A DNA stretch of 64,000 nucleotides, from NCBI GenBank assembly GCA_035459025.1, contig DATHYT010000063.1, positions 1-64,000 on the forward strand. The letters run 5' to 3'. Source of the DNA: JAABQT01 sp035459025 (lineage in GTDB: Bacteria > Pseudomonadota > Gammaproteobacteria > Burkholderiales > SG8-39). The position numbers and the translations under genes were made by a program. Of the stretch, positions 1-8,877 are shown in pieces; within the stretch, counting starts at the first letter, position 1, and every line of letters starts with the position of its first letter. Under the pieces are notes generated by a model. That model saw only the letters and a list, made by a program, of their open reading frames with translations, was not told where the DNA came from and made no database searches.

Positions 1-291
1 GGGGACAGCGGCAGCAATGGAGCGGGGACCGGTCCCCGCCTGGAAATCGTCGCCGTTGCATCCCGCGCCGCCTCCGCAGGAAACCCGAGCAAGCGCCCCG
101 GTGCTATCGCTTATGTCGTAGACGGTTACGTCGTCGGAGAAATCGTTAGCCACATACGCGTTGTGCGACATACCGGAAATCGGAAGTGAGAAAAAGCATG
201 GCTCCTCCGGTGGAGGGTCACCGCCACCACTGCATCCCGTCAGGGAAACGAATACGATTGCAAAGAGTGCGCTGTGCCGGAGCTTCTTCAT
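1..291 (-). CDS. Lipoprotein with YVTN-type beta-propeller start (partial, runs off left edge)
   Basis: An ATG at 289-291 (minus strand), preceded by a GGAGG ribosome site, opens a frame of 97 codons that stays open to base 1, so only the N-terminus is present. Residues 1-20 form a lipoprotein signal: two lysines, a hydrophobic core and lipobox L-T-G-C at 17-20. After a Gly/Pro-rich linker, residues 44-60 (NAYVANDFSDDVTVYDI) and the later AGTGPRSIA stretch match the repeat unit of lactonase/YVTN beta-propellers. A surface-anchored or periplasmic propeller is likely; the ligand or activity is unknown. An odd Cys-Gly-rich insertion (CGGGAGC) sits inside the first blade. Base composition looks lower in GC than the block to its right. 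Confidence 0.8.
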   Translation of the reverse strand, partial: MKKLRHSALFAIVFVSLTGCSGGGDPPPEEPCFFSLPISGMSHNAYVANDFSDDVTVYDISDSTGALARVSCGGGAGCNGDDFQAGTGPRSIAAAVP

Positions 292-814
292 TGAAGCCTC
301 CTTCCGTCGCAGGGTGTAACAGGCCAATCCCGAAAGGGCGGGGCCTGCTCCCGGAGTCATGCTCGCGGATCGGCTCAGGAGGCCGGTCCTTTAGTTGACT
401 GCCACGATGCGCGCGGCGGTCTCCTTCCTATAACTGCAGGCTAGAAGAAGCTACTCCCCGGGAAAGCACTTCGCAACCACATGGACCTGTGATGTCAGTA
501 ACCTGACACGCGTTGACGCGGTTTCCGCATCCGCACGACAGGAACTGCGCCATCGTCTGCTCGGTAGTTGATTTGGCGCAATACTAGAGCTGCGCGCTGA
601 ATGCATGTTTATTGGTCTGTCTCAGCAAAGGTCGCTGGTTCAGGCGTGAACTGACCTGCCTGCGCGGGGAGCGCGAGGCGGCATGTGATGACAACGATCG
701 ACCGCGTCGGGTCGTTGGCGGCCAGCAAGCGCCGCAATCAGGCAGCCTTCTGACACTCGCCGCGCGCGCCGCAGCTCGGCCGCGGCACGATCCGACTCGC
801 AGGTTCGCGATAGG
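292..814. other. Intergenic region without a recognisable gene
   Basis: About 520 bases between the divergent lipoprotein gene and the methyltransferase gene. Both strands were read: only short, unsupported frames occur, including a 21-codon one starting at 688 with no ribosome site. No tRNA-like fold or clear terminator was recognised. The part next to 292 presumably holds the promoter of the lipoprotein gene. The stretch 580-814 shifts to the higher GC typical of the following genes. Confidence 0.5.
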
Positions 815-1591
815 ATGGCAGTTGCCATGCCCCGGCCCGACCAGCAGCGCTCGATCGACGAAGCGCGGCAAAGTTTCGACGCAGTGCTGCACACGCCCGA
901 ATTCAGGAAAGTGCACGAGGACGACGCGCACCTGAACCTGCTCATCGGATACCTGGCGATCACGCCGGAGGGACGCTACCTCGACCTCGGAACGGGCAAC
1001 GGCTACGTCGCCTTCTCCATCGCCGCACGGCATCCGGACTGCCGGGTTACGGGCATCGACGTCGCCGACAAAGCCATCAGAAGGAACGTCGAATTGGCCC
1101 GCGAGAAAGGCCTGAACAACATCGAGTTCACGGCGATGGACGGAGTCGGCCTTGGCGTTCCAGCTGATGCCTTTAATGGCGTCATCTGCCGCTATACCCT
1201 CCATCACCTGCCCGCCCTGCGCGGCACTCTGGGCGAGGTCCACGTGGCGCTGAAGGACGCGGGACGTTTCGTCGTTGCCGATGCTCTGAGGGACGATGCT
1301 GATGCTTGCGACTTCATCAACCGCTTCATGGCCCTGAAGCCAGATGGCCACGTGCGGATTCACACCCGAAACGAGCTGCTTGCGTTATTGGGTGAATGCG
1401 GCTTCCAGCCTTTAGACCTCGCGATGACTTCGATTGCGTTTACGCGACCCCTGAACCCGGATTACCGGGCGCTGCTCGATGCAACAGCGCCGCCGATCCT
1501 TCGGGCTTACGGCATCACCATGCAAGGCAACGAGGTGTCCGCGCGCTTGGACATCCTCAACGCGACATTCGCCAAAGCACGGAATGAATAG
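815..1591 (+). CDS. Class I SAM-dependent methyltransferase
   Basis: A 258-residue protein with a Rossmann methyltransferase core. Motif I (DLGTGNG, residues 57-63) binds S-adenosylmethionine; an acidic loop after strand 2 (GIDVAD, 80-85) would hold the ribose; strand 4 reads RYTLHHLP, typical of the UbiE/Methyltransf_11 group that acts on small molecules. The acceptor cannot be predicted. The start at 815 lacks a strong ribosome site and a second ATG follows at 827. The last codons overlap the mutS start by 8 bases, so the two are probably translationally coupled, although a shared role is not obvious. Confidence 0.8.
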   Translation: MAVAMPRPDQQRSIDEARQSFDAVLHTPEFRKVHEDDAHLNLLIGYLAITPEGRYLDLGTGNGYVAFSIAARHPDCRVTGIDVADKAIRRNVELAREKGLNNIEFTAMDGVGLGVPADAFNGVICRYTLHHLPALRGTLGEVHVALKDAGRFVVADALRDDADACDFINRFMALKPDGHVRIHTRNELLALLGECGFQPLDLAMTSIAFTRPLNPDYRALLDATAPPILRAYGITMQGNEVSARLDILNATFAKARNE

Positions 1592-4109
1592 CCCGGACGT
1601 TCACACGCCGATGATGCAGCAGTACCTGCGCATCAAAGCGGAGCACCCCGACATCCTGCTCTTTTACCGGATGGGGGACTTTTACGAGCTGTTTTACGAC
1701 GACGCGGAGCGCGCCTCGCGCCTGCTGGACCTGACGCTCACCGCGCGCGGCCAGTCGGCGGGCGCGCCGGTCACCATGGCGGGCGTGCCCGCGCATTCGG
1801 TCGAGCAGTACCTGGCCAGGCTGGTGAAGCTCGGGGAGTCCGTTGCGATCTGCGAGCAGGTCGGCGACGTCGCCACGGCCAAAGGCCCGGTCGAGCGTCA
1901 AGTGACGCGCATCGTCACCCCCGGCACGCTCACCGATTCGGAACTGCTGGACGACAAGGCCGACAACGTTCTGCTCGCGCTGACGGCGGACAAGGCCACC
2001 GTGGGCCTCGCCTGGCTGTCGCTCGCCAGCGGCACGCTGCGCGTGGCGGAGGTGGCGCCGCAGGCGCTGGCCAACGAATTGCGCCGCATCGGCCCGGCGG
2101 AGATTCTCGCCGCGGAAGGGACCGAGCCGGAGGGCTACTTCATCACGCGCCTGCCCGCCTGGCAGTTCGACGTCGATTCCGGCAGGAAGCGCCTGCTCGA
2201 GCAGCTCGGCGCGGCGAGCCTCACCGGCTACGGCGTGGACGACCTCGGCCTCGCCATCGGCGCCTGCGGCGCGCTGCTCGACTACGCGAAGAAGACCCAG
2301 GGACAGGCGCTGGCGCACGTCAACGCAGTGTCGGCGGAGCGCACCGCGGAATACCTGCGCATGGACGCCGCGACGCGGCGCAACCTGGAGATTACCGAGA
2401 CGCTGCGCGGCGAGCCCGCGCCGACGCTGCTCTCGCTTCTGGACCGCTGCGCGAGCGGCATGGGCAGCCGCCGGCTGCACCACTGGCTGCACCACCCGCT
2501 GCGCGATCGCGCGGCAGTCGCGGAGCGGCATGCGGCCGTGGAGCGGCTGCACGGCAGCACGGAACCGATCCACTCGACGCTGCGCCGCTGCGCCGACGTC
2601 GAGCGCATCACCGCGCGCATTGCACTGAAGAACGCGCGGCCGCGGGACCTTTCGGGATTGCGGGACAGCGTCGGGCTGCTGCCCGGGCTGCGGCAGGCGG
2701 TACCCGGCGAAAGCGCGCTTCTGCAGCTGCTGATGGCCGATCTGGAGACGCCGCAGGCTTGCCTCGATCTCCTGTGCCGCGCGGTCGCACCGGAGCCCGC
2801 GGCACAAGTGCGCGACGGCGGCGTGATCGCCGAGGGCTACAGCGCCGAACTCGACGAGCTGCGCCGACTGCAGTCCGGCGCCGGCCAGTTCCTGGTGGAG
2901 CTGGAAGCGCGCGAGCGCGCGCGCACCGGCATCCCCAACCTGCGCGTGGCCTACAACCACGTGCACGGCTACTACATCGAGGTGACGCACTCGCACGCCG
3001 AGAAGATCCCCGCCGAGTACCGCCGCCGGCAGACTCTGAAGAACGCCGAGCGCTACATCACGCCCGAGCTGAAGGCGTTCGAGGACAAGGCGCTCTCGGC
3101 GCGCGATCGCGCGCTGGCGCTGGAAAAATCGCTCTACGATGAACTGCTCGAAAAGCTGGGCGCGCACCTTGCCGAGCTGCAGCGCATTGCGCGCGCCCTC
3201 GCGCAGCTCGACGTGCTCGCCGCCTTCGCCGCGGTGGCGCAGGAACGCGGCTACTGCCGGCCGCAATTCGTGGACGACGTGCGCGTCGACATCGAGGCCG
3301 GGCGCCACCCGGTGGTGGAAGGCCAAGTCGAGCGCTTCATCGCCAACGACGCGCGCCTTGCGCCGTCGCGCCAGCTGCTGCTCATCACCGGGCCGAACAT
3401 GGGCGGCAAGTCCACCTACATGCGCCAGGTGGCGCTGATCGTGCTGCTTGCGCACGCCGGATCCTTCGTGCCCGCGAAGGCCGCGCGCCTCGGCCCGATC
3501 GACCAGATCTTCACGCGCATCGGCGCCGCCGACGACCTCGCCGGCGGGCGCTCCACCTTCATGGTGGAGATGACCGAGAGCGCCAATATCCTGCACAACG
3601 CCACGGCGCAGAGCCTGGTGCTGATGGACGAGGTCGGCCGCGGTACTTCGACCTTCGACGGCCTGGCGCTCGCCTGGGCCATCGCGCGCCAGCTGCTGGA
3701 GCGCAACAAGGCGCCGACGCTCTTCGCCACCCATTACTTCGAGATGACGCGCATCGCGCTCGAGTACAGGGAGGCGGCCAACGTGCACCTCGATGCCGTG
3801 GAGCACAAGGACTCGATCGTCTTCCTGCACGCCGTCGAGGAAGGTCCCGCCTCGCAAAGCTACGGCTTGCAGGTGGCGCAGCTCGCCGGGGTGCCGAAGG
3901 CCGTGATCCAGCGCGCGCGGCGCATCCTGCAGCAGCTGGAAGAGGCGAGCCGCGCCGGCGGGGCGCAGGCCGATCTCTTCGCCCGGCCCGCCGCCGAGGA
4001 GCCCGAGCCGGCGAGCGATGCGCTGCGCGACGCGCTGGCGCAGGTCAATCCCGACGAGCTCTCGCCGCGCGAGGCGCTGGAGCTGCTGTACCGGCTGAAG
4101 CGGCTGTAG
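1584..4109 (+). CDS. mutS: DNA mismatch repair protein MutS
   Basis: An 841-residue MutS that recognises mismatches and small loops and starts repair with MutL. The start at 1584 was chosen over the longer frame from 1479 because the N-terminus (HTPMMQQYLRIK) then aligns with E. coli MutS. The mismatch-wedging Phe-x-Glu motif is F33-Y34-E35. The clamp and lever domains follow, then the C-terminal ATPase: Walker A GPNMGGKST at 603-611, Walker B LVLMDE at 678-683 and the adjacent GRGTSTFDG signature. All key residues are present and length is normal. It overlaps the upstream methyltransferase by 8 bases and is followed after 5 bases by tatD. No mutL lies nearby. Confidence 0.97.
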   Translation: MNSPDVHTPMMQQYLRIKAEHPDILLFYRMGDFYELFYDDAERASRLLDLTLTARGQSAGAPVTMAGVPAHSVEQYLARLVKLGESVAICEQVGDVATAKGPVERQVTRIVTPGTLTDSELLDDKADNVLLALTADKATVGLAWLSLASGTLRVAEVAPQALANELRRIGPAEILAAEGTEPEGYFITRLPAWQFDVDSGRKRLLEQLGAASLTGYGVDDLGLAIGACGALLDYAKKTQGQALAHVNAVSAERTAEYLRMDAATRRNLEITETLRGEPAPTLLSLLDRCASGMGSRRLHHWLHHPLRDRAAVAERHAAVERLHGSTEPIHSTLRRCADVERITARIALKNARPRDLSGLRDSVGLLPGLRQAVPGESALLQLLMADLETPQACLDLLCRAVAPEPAAQVRDGGVIAEGYSAELDELRRLQSGAGQFLVELEARERARTGIPNLRVAYNHVHGYYIEVTHSHAEKIPAEYRRRQTLKNAERYITPELKAFEDKALSARDRALALEKSLYDELLEKLGAHLAELQRIARALAQLDVLAAFAAVAQERGYCRPQFVDDVRVDIEAGRHPVVEGQVERFIANDARLAPSRQLLLITGPNMGGKSTYMRQVALIVLLAHAGSFVPAKAARLGPIDQIFTRIGAADDLAGGRSTFMVEMTESANILHNATAQSLVLMDEVGRGTSTFDGLALAWAIARQLLERNKAPTLFATHYFEMTRIALEYREAANVHLDAVEHKDSIVFLHAVEEGPASQSYGLQVAQLAGVPKAVIQRARRILQQLEEASRAGGAQADLFARPAAEEPEPASDALRDALAQVNPDELSPREALELLYRLKRL

Positions 4110-4114
4110 GCGCC

Positions 4115-4891
4115 ATGCCGCTCGTGGACATCGGGGCGAACCTCACGCACACGTCGTTTCGCGACGACCTCGGCGCGGTGCTGGCGCGCGCGACAGAGCA
4201 TGGGGTCGCGCAGATCGTCGTCACCGGCACCACGGTGGAGGAAAGCCGCCGCGCCGCGGCGCTGGCCGAGGCGCACGGCCTGCACGCCACCGCGGGCGTG
4301 CACCCGCACCACGCACGCGAGTGCGACGGCACCACGATACCCGCGCTGCGCGAGATCGCGGCGCACCCGAGGGTCGTGGCGATCGGCGAGTGCGGGCTGG
4401 ACTTCAACCGCAACTACTCGCCGCACCCCAGCCAGGAGAAATGGTTCGTCTCGCAGCTCGAGCTCGCCGCCGAGCTCGGCAAGCCGCTGTTCCTGCACTC
4501 GCGCGACGCACACCCGCGCTTCGCCGAGATCCTCAGGAACCTGCGCATCGGCAAGGCGGTGGCGCATTGCTTCACCGGCGAAGCGGCCGAGCTGCGCGCC
4601 TACCTCGACCTGGGCCTGTACATCGGCATCACGGGATGGATCTGCGACGAGCGCCGCGGCCGGCACCTGGTCGAGCTGGTGAAGGACATCCCGCAGGACC
4701 GCCTGCTGCTCGAGACCGACTCGCCCTACCTCACGCCGCGCGACCTGCATCCGCAGCCCAAGGCGCGCCGCAACGAGCCGGCGCACCTGCCCCACATCCT
4801 GCGCGCCGTGGCGCGCGCGCGCGGCGAAGCGCCCGAGGCGCTCGCCGAGGCGACCACGCGCAACGCCCGCGCTTTCTTCGGACTCGCATGA
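4115..4891 (+). CDS. tatD: TatD family metal-dependent deoxyribonuclease
   Basis: A 258-residue cytoplasmic TIM-barrel hydrolase, almost the same length as E. coli TatD and very similar along its length. The metal-site residues are visible: GVHPHH at 61-66, IGECGLDFNRN with Glu92, LHSRDAH, AHCFTGE and the terminal ETDSPYL aspartate. The RRNEPAHLPHI block near the C-terminus separates true TatD from the paralogues YcfH and YjjV. TatD is a 3'-5' exonuclease linked to repair of oxidative DNA damage, which fits its place directly after mutS. Its stop overlaps the start of the next gene in an ATGA junction. Confidence 0.93.
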   Translation: MPLVDIGANLTHTSFRDDLGAVLARATEHGVAQIVVTGTTVEESRRAAALAEAHGLHATAGVHPHHARECDGTTIPALREIAAHPRVVAIGECGLDFNRNYSPHPSQEKWFVSQLELAAELGKPLFLHSRDAHPRFAEILRNLRIGKAVAHCFTGEAAELRAYLDLGLYIGITGWICDERRGRHLVELVKDIPQDRLLLETDSPYLTPRDLHPQPKARRNEPAHLPHILRAVARARGEAPEALAEATTRNARAFFGLA

Positions 4892-6351
4892 ACCTCGCGC
4901 AATTGCTACAAGCGAGCGCGCGCCGCGTGCCGCAGGCGCCCGCCCTGGCGCGCGGCGCGCGCACCGTGGCGAGCTACGCCGACTTTGCCGCGCGCGTGGC
5001 GCGGCTCGCCGGCGCCCTGCGCCGCCGCGGTCTCGCGCCCGGCGAGCGCGTCGCGCTCGCCATGAAGAACTGCCCCGAATACTACGAGGTGCTGTTCGCC
5101 TGCTGGCACGCGGGCCTCACGGCCGTGCCGATCAACGCCAAGCTGCACGCGCGCGAGTTCGCCTACATCCTGGAGAACTCCGGCGCCCGCCTGAGCTTCG
5201 TCACGCCCGATGTCGAGTCCGCGATCCCCGGCGGCCTGTCGGTCGCCTCGCCGGAGTTCGCCAAGCTGCGCGCGGCCGAGCCGGTTCCCGCTGCCGACAC
5301 CGGCCCCGACGACGTCGCCTGGCTGTTCTACACCAGCGGCACCACCGGCGTGCCCAAGGGCGCGATGCTGACGCATCGCAACCTGCTCTACGCCAGCCAG
5401 GCGTACTACGCCGACATCGACCGCCTCGGCCCCGGCGACTCGATCCTGCACGCCGCGCCCATGTCGCACGGCTCGGGCGTGTACGGCATCCCGCACGTCG
5501 CCGCCGGCGCCCTCAACGTGATCCCGGAAAGCGGCGGCTTCGAGCCCGACGAGATCTTCAGCCTCATCGCCGCGCACCGCGGCGTCTCCTTCTTCGCCGC
5601 GCCGACCATGATCGTGCGCCTGATGGCGAGCCCCGCGGCGGGCGGCGCCGACCTGCGCCATCTGAAGACGATCACCTACGGCGGCGCGCCGATGTACGTC
5701 GCCGACTGCCTGCGCGCCATCGAGCTGTTCGGCCCGCGCCTGTACCAGCTGTTCGGCCAGGGCGAGGCGCCGATGACCATTACCGGGCTGCCGCAATCGG
5801 ATCACGCCACGCGCCACAAGCTGGAGTCCTGCGGCTTCGCCCGCACCGGCGTCGAGGTGCGCGTGGTGGACGACGCGGACCGCGAGCTCCCCGTGGGCGA
5901 GGTCGGCGAGATCGTGACGCGCTCGGACTGCGTGATGGCGGGCTACTGGCAGAACGCCGAGGCCACCGCGAAGTCCCTGCGCGGCGGCTGGCTGCACACG
6001 GGCGACATCGGCAGCCTCGACGTCTCGGGCTACCTCACGATCCGCGACCGCTCCAAGGACATGATCATCTCGGGCGGCTCGAACATCTACCCGCGCGAGA
6101 TCGAGGAAGTGCTGCTGCGCCACCCCGCGGTCGCCGAGTGCTCGGTGGTGGGGCGCTCGCACGCCGAATGGGGCGAGGAAGTGGTGGCGTTCGTCGTGCG
6201 GCGCGCCGACGTGTCGGCGCAGGAGCTGGACGCGCTCTGCCTCGAGCACATCGCGCGCTTCAAGCGCCCGCGCGACTACCGCTTCGTGGATGCGCTGCCC
6301 AAGAACAACTACGGCAAAGTGCTCAAAACCGCCCTGCGCGAGCTCGCCTAG
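4888..6351 (+). CDS. AMP-dependent acyl-CoA synthetase
   Basis: A 487-residue ANL-superfamily adenylating enzyme. The ATG at 4888 overlaps the tatD stop (ATGA), so the longer open frame upstream is a shadow. The phosphate-binding loop YTSGTTGVPKG lies at 149-159; GWLHTGDIG (about 367) and SKDMIISGGSNIYP mark the hinge and C-terminal domain; the catalytic lysine is in NNYGKVLKT near the end. The A5 region reads LFGQGEAPM rather than the common YGxTE, a form seen in medium/long-chain or aryl acid ligases. It should activate a carboxylic acid as an acyl-AMP and load it onto CoA; the substrate is not predictable. It converges with a lipoprotein gene, the two stops sharing the tetranucleotide CTAG. 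Confidence 0.88.
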   Translation: MNLAQLLQASARRVPQAPALARGARTVASYADFAARVARLAGALRRRGLAPGERVALAMKNCPEYYEVLFACWHAGLTAVPINAKLHAREFAYILENSGARLSFVTPDVESAIPGGLSVASPEFAKLRAAEPVPAADTGPDDVAWLFYTSGTTGVPKGAMLTHRNLLYASQAYYADIDRLGPGDSILHAAPMSHGSGVYGIPHVAAGALNVIPESGGFEPDEIFSLIAAHRGVSFFAAPTMIVRLMASPAAGGADLRHLKTITYGGAPMYVADCLRAIELFGPRLYQLFGQGEAPMTITGLPQSDHATRHKLESCGFARTGVEVRVVDDADRELPVGEVGEIVTRSDCVMAGYWQNAEATAKSLRGGWLHTGDIGSLDVSGYLTIRDRSKDMIISGGSNIYPREIEEVLLRHPAVAECSVVGRSHAEWGEEVVAFVVRRADVSAQELDALCLEHIARFKRPRDYRFVDALPKNNYGKVLKTALRELA

Positions 6352-6839
6352 CCCCAGTCGTTTTCCGGATCGCGCTCGTGGTCGTGCCGCTCGATGACCT
6401 CGCGCACGACGCCGTCGTCCGAGAACTGCACGAACAGCACGCGCAACTCCCGGACGGCATGCCGCCAGGGGTACTCCCAGACGTCGCGCTGTAGGCGCGG
6501 CAGCCGCATGACGCTGATCGGCGGCCCAAGCAGCTCGCGGACTTCCGCGGCGCCCATGCCGACGCGGACACTGTGGATGTTCGCGTAGGTCAGCCGCTGG
6601 TCGAGGCCGCGCAGCACGCCGTCCGGTCCGATGCGCGCGACGTAAACGGCCGGCCCGGCACGGTAACGCTCGAAATACTGGAGCGTCCCGCCATCCGCGT
6701 GCTTCAGCTCGAGCGCGGGCACGCCCATCAGCGCCTTCACCTCGGTCGCGCTCGACTTTCCGGGAACCAGCGTATGGCCGTCGATGGCGGCGCAGCCCGC
6801 AAGGAGCAGCGCCGCAAACCCGCTCGATATGCGCATCAT
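6348..6839 (-). CDS. BamE/OmlA-like outer-membrane lipoprotein
   Basis: A 163-residue lipoprotein with a short signal and lipobox L-A-G-C at 13-16. The mature part holds two similar half-repeats, each pairing a 'G-K/M-x-x-x-E-V-x-x-L-x-G-x-P' helix entry with a beta hairpin (about residues 26-41 and 91-107), as in SmpA/OmlA/BamE. The C-terminal tail is rich in acidic and His residues. True bamE sits alone or near fur/recN, so this is more likely a paralogue. It is the last gene of the ferredoxin-aconitase X operon: its ATG overlaps the upstream stop (ATGA). Why an envelope lipoprotein is coupled to aconitase X is unclear. Confidence 0.75.
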   Translation of the reverse strand: MMRISSGFAALLLAGCAAIDGHTLVPGKSSATEVKALMGVPALELKHADGGTLQYFERYRAGPAVYVARIGPDGVLRGLDQRLTYANIHSVRVGMGAAEVRELLGPPISVMRLPRLQRDVWEYPWRHAVRELRVLFVQFSDDGVVREVIERHDHERDPENDWG

Positions 6840-7255
6840 GGCTTGCTCCTCAGCACCTCGATCGATCGTCCCAGGGGATCCACCCGCACCCAGTCGCCGG
6901 TCTTCAGCACCTCACGCGGGTGGGGCGTCCACCCTTCCGTAATGGTGATTCCGGCGAACACGGCGCCCTGCACCATCACCGGGTTGGTCACCCCGAAGAT
7001 GAACGCTTTGGGCGCGATCTTCTTCCACTGCAGGTCGTAAAACGCCCACCCTGCTGCGATGCCCCCTTTGGCGGTGGGGAAGAAGCACACCTTGTCCTTG
7101 ATGTTCTGGCCCTCGAGCTTGTGGCCGGCCTTGGTGATGACGCCGCTCCAGCGGTCCAGGTCGTAGCGCGGCGAGAACCCCTCCTCGGACAGCAGCGCCA
7201 CGCCCTCCACCGGCGGGCCGAAGGCGCGCGCCACGCGCAGGCGCGCCGCGCTCAC
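6836..7255 (-). CDS. Aconitase X swivel-domain subunit (DUF126)
   Basis: A 139-residue protein starting at GTG 7255, whose GTGA overlaps the stop of the large subunit. It matches the small swivelling domain of aconitase X, which closes over the active site: an N-terminal RAFGPPVEG strand, EEGFSPRYDLDRWSG, GQNIKDKVCFFP and GVTNPVMVQGAVFAGI. In cis-3-hydroxyproline dehydratase and related family members the loop after the FP strand is a Ser-rich G-x-G-S motif with a catalytic serine; here it reads TAKGGIAAG with no serine. Either chemistry or substrate may differ. Its bacterial substrate cannot be assigned from context. Confidence 0.82.
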   Translation of the reverse strand: MSAARLRVARAFGPPVEGVALLSEEGFSPRYDLDRWSGVITKAGHKLEGQNIKDKVCFFPTAKGGIAAGWAFYDLQWKKIAPKAFIFGVTNPVMVQGAVFAGITITEGWTPHPREVLKTGDWVRVDPLGRSIEVLRSKP

Positions 7256-8493
7256 CGCAGCACTCCCGTGCACGCGATGTCGACGCACTCGCGTGTGCGC
7301 CGCAAGATGGTGTTGAAGCGGTGCGCGCCGATGATGTTCACGATCTTCGCGGAGTTCGACACCATGTTGGACCACTTGTTCGCCACGCGCATCGGCGACA
7401 GGTTCTGCAGGATGTAGAAGCACACGCCCTCGAGGATCGTGACGCCGGCGTCCTCCAGGGCCTTGGCGTAGCCCAGGGCGCGGGACTGCGCCAGCACGCC
7501 GCCGTTGGTGGTCACGATGCAGTGCCCGCCCGGGTGCACCCTGCGCCCGTCGAAGAGGGCGGCGAGCTGCTTCATCTCGAGCAGCGACTGCTGCGGGCCG
7601 GAGAACACGACCAGGCGCGCGTCGCCGTCGCCCAGCCCGTAGCCGGCGTAGACGCGCTCGAGGTCCGCATCCGTGACCGCGAGGCGCTCGGCCGGCGCGC
7701 GGCCGCCGAGCGCGGCCTCCAGCGTGGGCGCTTCGGGCGTCGCGCCGACGAAATGGAACATGCCCATCGAGCCGTAGCTCGCGAGCGCCGCGCCCAGGTG
7801 CTTCAGCTCGTCGGCGCCCGGCGTGCGGTGAAAGCCGTGGAACACCGGCACCGAGAAGTAGCTCTGGTGCGGCTCGCCCACCAGCTTGCCGACCGCGCCC
7901 CAGTCGGCGAGGTCGTCCAGGCGCGCGCGCAGCTCGACGGTGAAGACGCCGCGCCGATGCGCGTCGAGATGAAAGCCATACTCGGGCGTGCGGCCCGTGA
8001 TCGCCGCGGCGAGCGCGGCCGGGCCCGACTCGAAGTTGCTGCGCGCGCCGAACACCGAATTGGCGTAGATCACCGTGCCGGTGTCGCCCCAGGCCACGTG
8101 CTCGCCGAGGTGCGGCTGGTACACCGTCTGGTAGTTGATGCAGGTATCGGTGGTCACCACGTCCATGCGCCGCAGCGTGGCGATCAGCTCGCGCTCCTTG
8201 GCCACTTCGCCCGCGTCCTGACCGAGGCGCTCGCAGTGCGCGAAATCGACGCAGCGCGCGTTGGTGGTGGTGCTGACGGCGCAGCGCGCGCCGAGCGCGG
8301 CGGTGTCCTTCAGCCACTGCAGGCCGCCGTCGCCCATCACCTCGATGTCGCCCATCATGTGGACGTTGGTGACCGGCACGAAGCGCTTGGCGCCCCAGAA
8401 CTCGCCCACCTTGATCTGGTACTCGAGCGCGCGGCGCGCGGCGGCGCCGCGCTCACCGCCAAGGAGGGCGCGCTCCTCCCCGGTCAGCTGCAC
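7252..8493 (-). CDS. Aconitase X catalytic (large) subunit
   Basis: A 413-residue protein of the aconitase X (DUF521) family of Fe-S dehydratases. The start is the GTG at 8493, directly abutting the TAG of the ferredoxin gene. Family hallmarks include the GxxxAARRALEYQIKVGE N-terminus, NVHMMGD, TTDTCINYQ, the GEHVAWGDTGTVIYANSVFGARSN block and GGHCIVTTN. Known members dehydrate cis-3-hydroxy-L-proline (bacteria) or mevalonate 5-phosphate (archaea). No proline racemase, ketimine reductase or mevalonate gene lies nearby, so the substrate is open. Being split into two overlapping genes is normal for the family. The co-transcribed ferredoxin could serve cluster maintenance (inference). Confidence 0.88.
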   Translation of the reverse strand: MQLTGEERALLGGERGAAARRALEYQIKVGEFWGAKRFVPVTNVHMMGDIEVMGDGGLQWLKDTAALGARCAVSTTTNARCVDFAHCERLGQDAGEVAKERELIATLRRMDVVTTDTCINYQTVYQPHLGEHVAWGDTGTVIYANSVFGARSNFESGPAALAAAITGRTPEYGFHLDAHRRGVFTVELRARLDDLADWGAVGKLVGEPHQSYFSVPVFHGFHRTPGADELKHLGAALASYGSMGMFHFVGATPEAPTLEAALGGRAPAERLAVTDADLERVYAGYGLGDGDARLVVFSGPQQSLLEMKQLAALFDGRRVHPGGHCIVTTNGGVLAQSRALGYAKALEDAGVTILEGVCFYILQNLSPMRVANKWSNMVSNSAKIVNIIGAHRFNTILRRTRECVDIACTGVLR

Positions 8494-8832
8494 CTACTCC
8501 CCCTTGCCGGGGTTCGGGGTGAAGTATTTCGCGTACTTGTCGGGGACGCCCTTCCACTCGTCCGCGTCGGGCGGCGGCGTGCCCTTGCGCGTGATGTTGG
8601 GCCACTTCAGCGAGAACTCGGTGTTCATCTGCAGCCAGCGCTCGGCCTTGGGGTCGGAGTCCGGCAGGATGGCCTTCGGCGGGCACTCGGGCTCGCAAAC
8701 GCCGCAGTCGATGCACTCGTCGGGGTGGATGACCACCATGTTCTCGCCCTCGTAGAAGCAGTCCACGGGGCAGACCTCGATGCAGTCCATGTGCTTGCAC
8801 TTGATGCAGTCTTCGGTGACGACGTAGGTCAT
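8494..8832 (-). CDS. fdxA: Seven-iron ferredoxin FdxA
   Basis: A 112-residue ferredoxin closely matching Azotobacter FdI-type proteins. Cys9, Cys17 and Cys50 fit the 3Fe-4S site and Cys21, Cys40, Cys43 and Cys46 the 4Fe-4S site; Cys12 and Cys25 are extra. The C-terminal half (WPNITRKGTPPPDADEW) is the usual FdxA extension. It is a cytoplasmic low-potential electron carrier. It is first in the operon with both aconitase X subunits and a lipoprotein. On the minus strand a CATAAT box about 36 bases upstream of the ATG could be its -10 element. Confidence 0.93.
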   Translation of the reverse strand: MTYVVTEDCIKCKHMDCIEVCPVDCFYEGENMVVIHPDECIDCGVCEPECPPKAILPDSDPKAERWLQMNTEFSLKWPNITRKGTPPPDADEWKGVPDKYAKYFTPNPGKGE

Positions 8833-8877
8833 TGCGGGCGCGCGGGGCGAATTGCGGAAGGCGCGATTATGTCATCT

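Noticed and set aside
22..39. Perfect 18-base palindrome in the left-edge gene
   Set aside because: It encodes the in-frame A-G-T-G-P-R of the propeller repeat, so coding constraint and chance explain it.
688..753. 21-codon frame in the 292-814 gap
   Set aside because: No ribosome site, no homology recognised, and length within chance expectation.
1557..3857. 766-residue open frame antisense to mutS
   Set aside because: Long antisense frames are expected in GC-rich genes; its composition is Arg/His/Gln-rich with no recognisable domain, and mutS on the other strand is unambiguous.
6348..6351. CTAG shared stop between convergent genes (also at 13048-13051)
   Set aside because: Palindromic CTAG makes such overlaps easy in compact genomes; no special role is implied.
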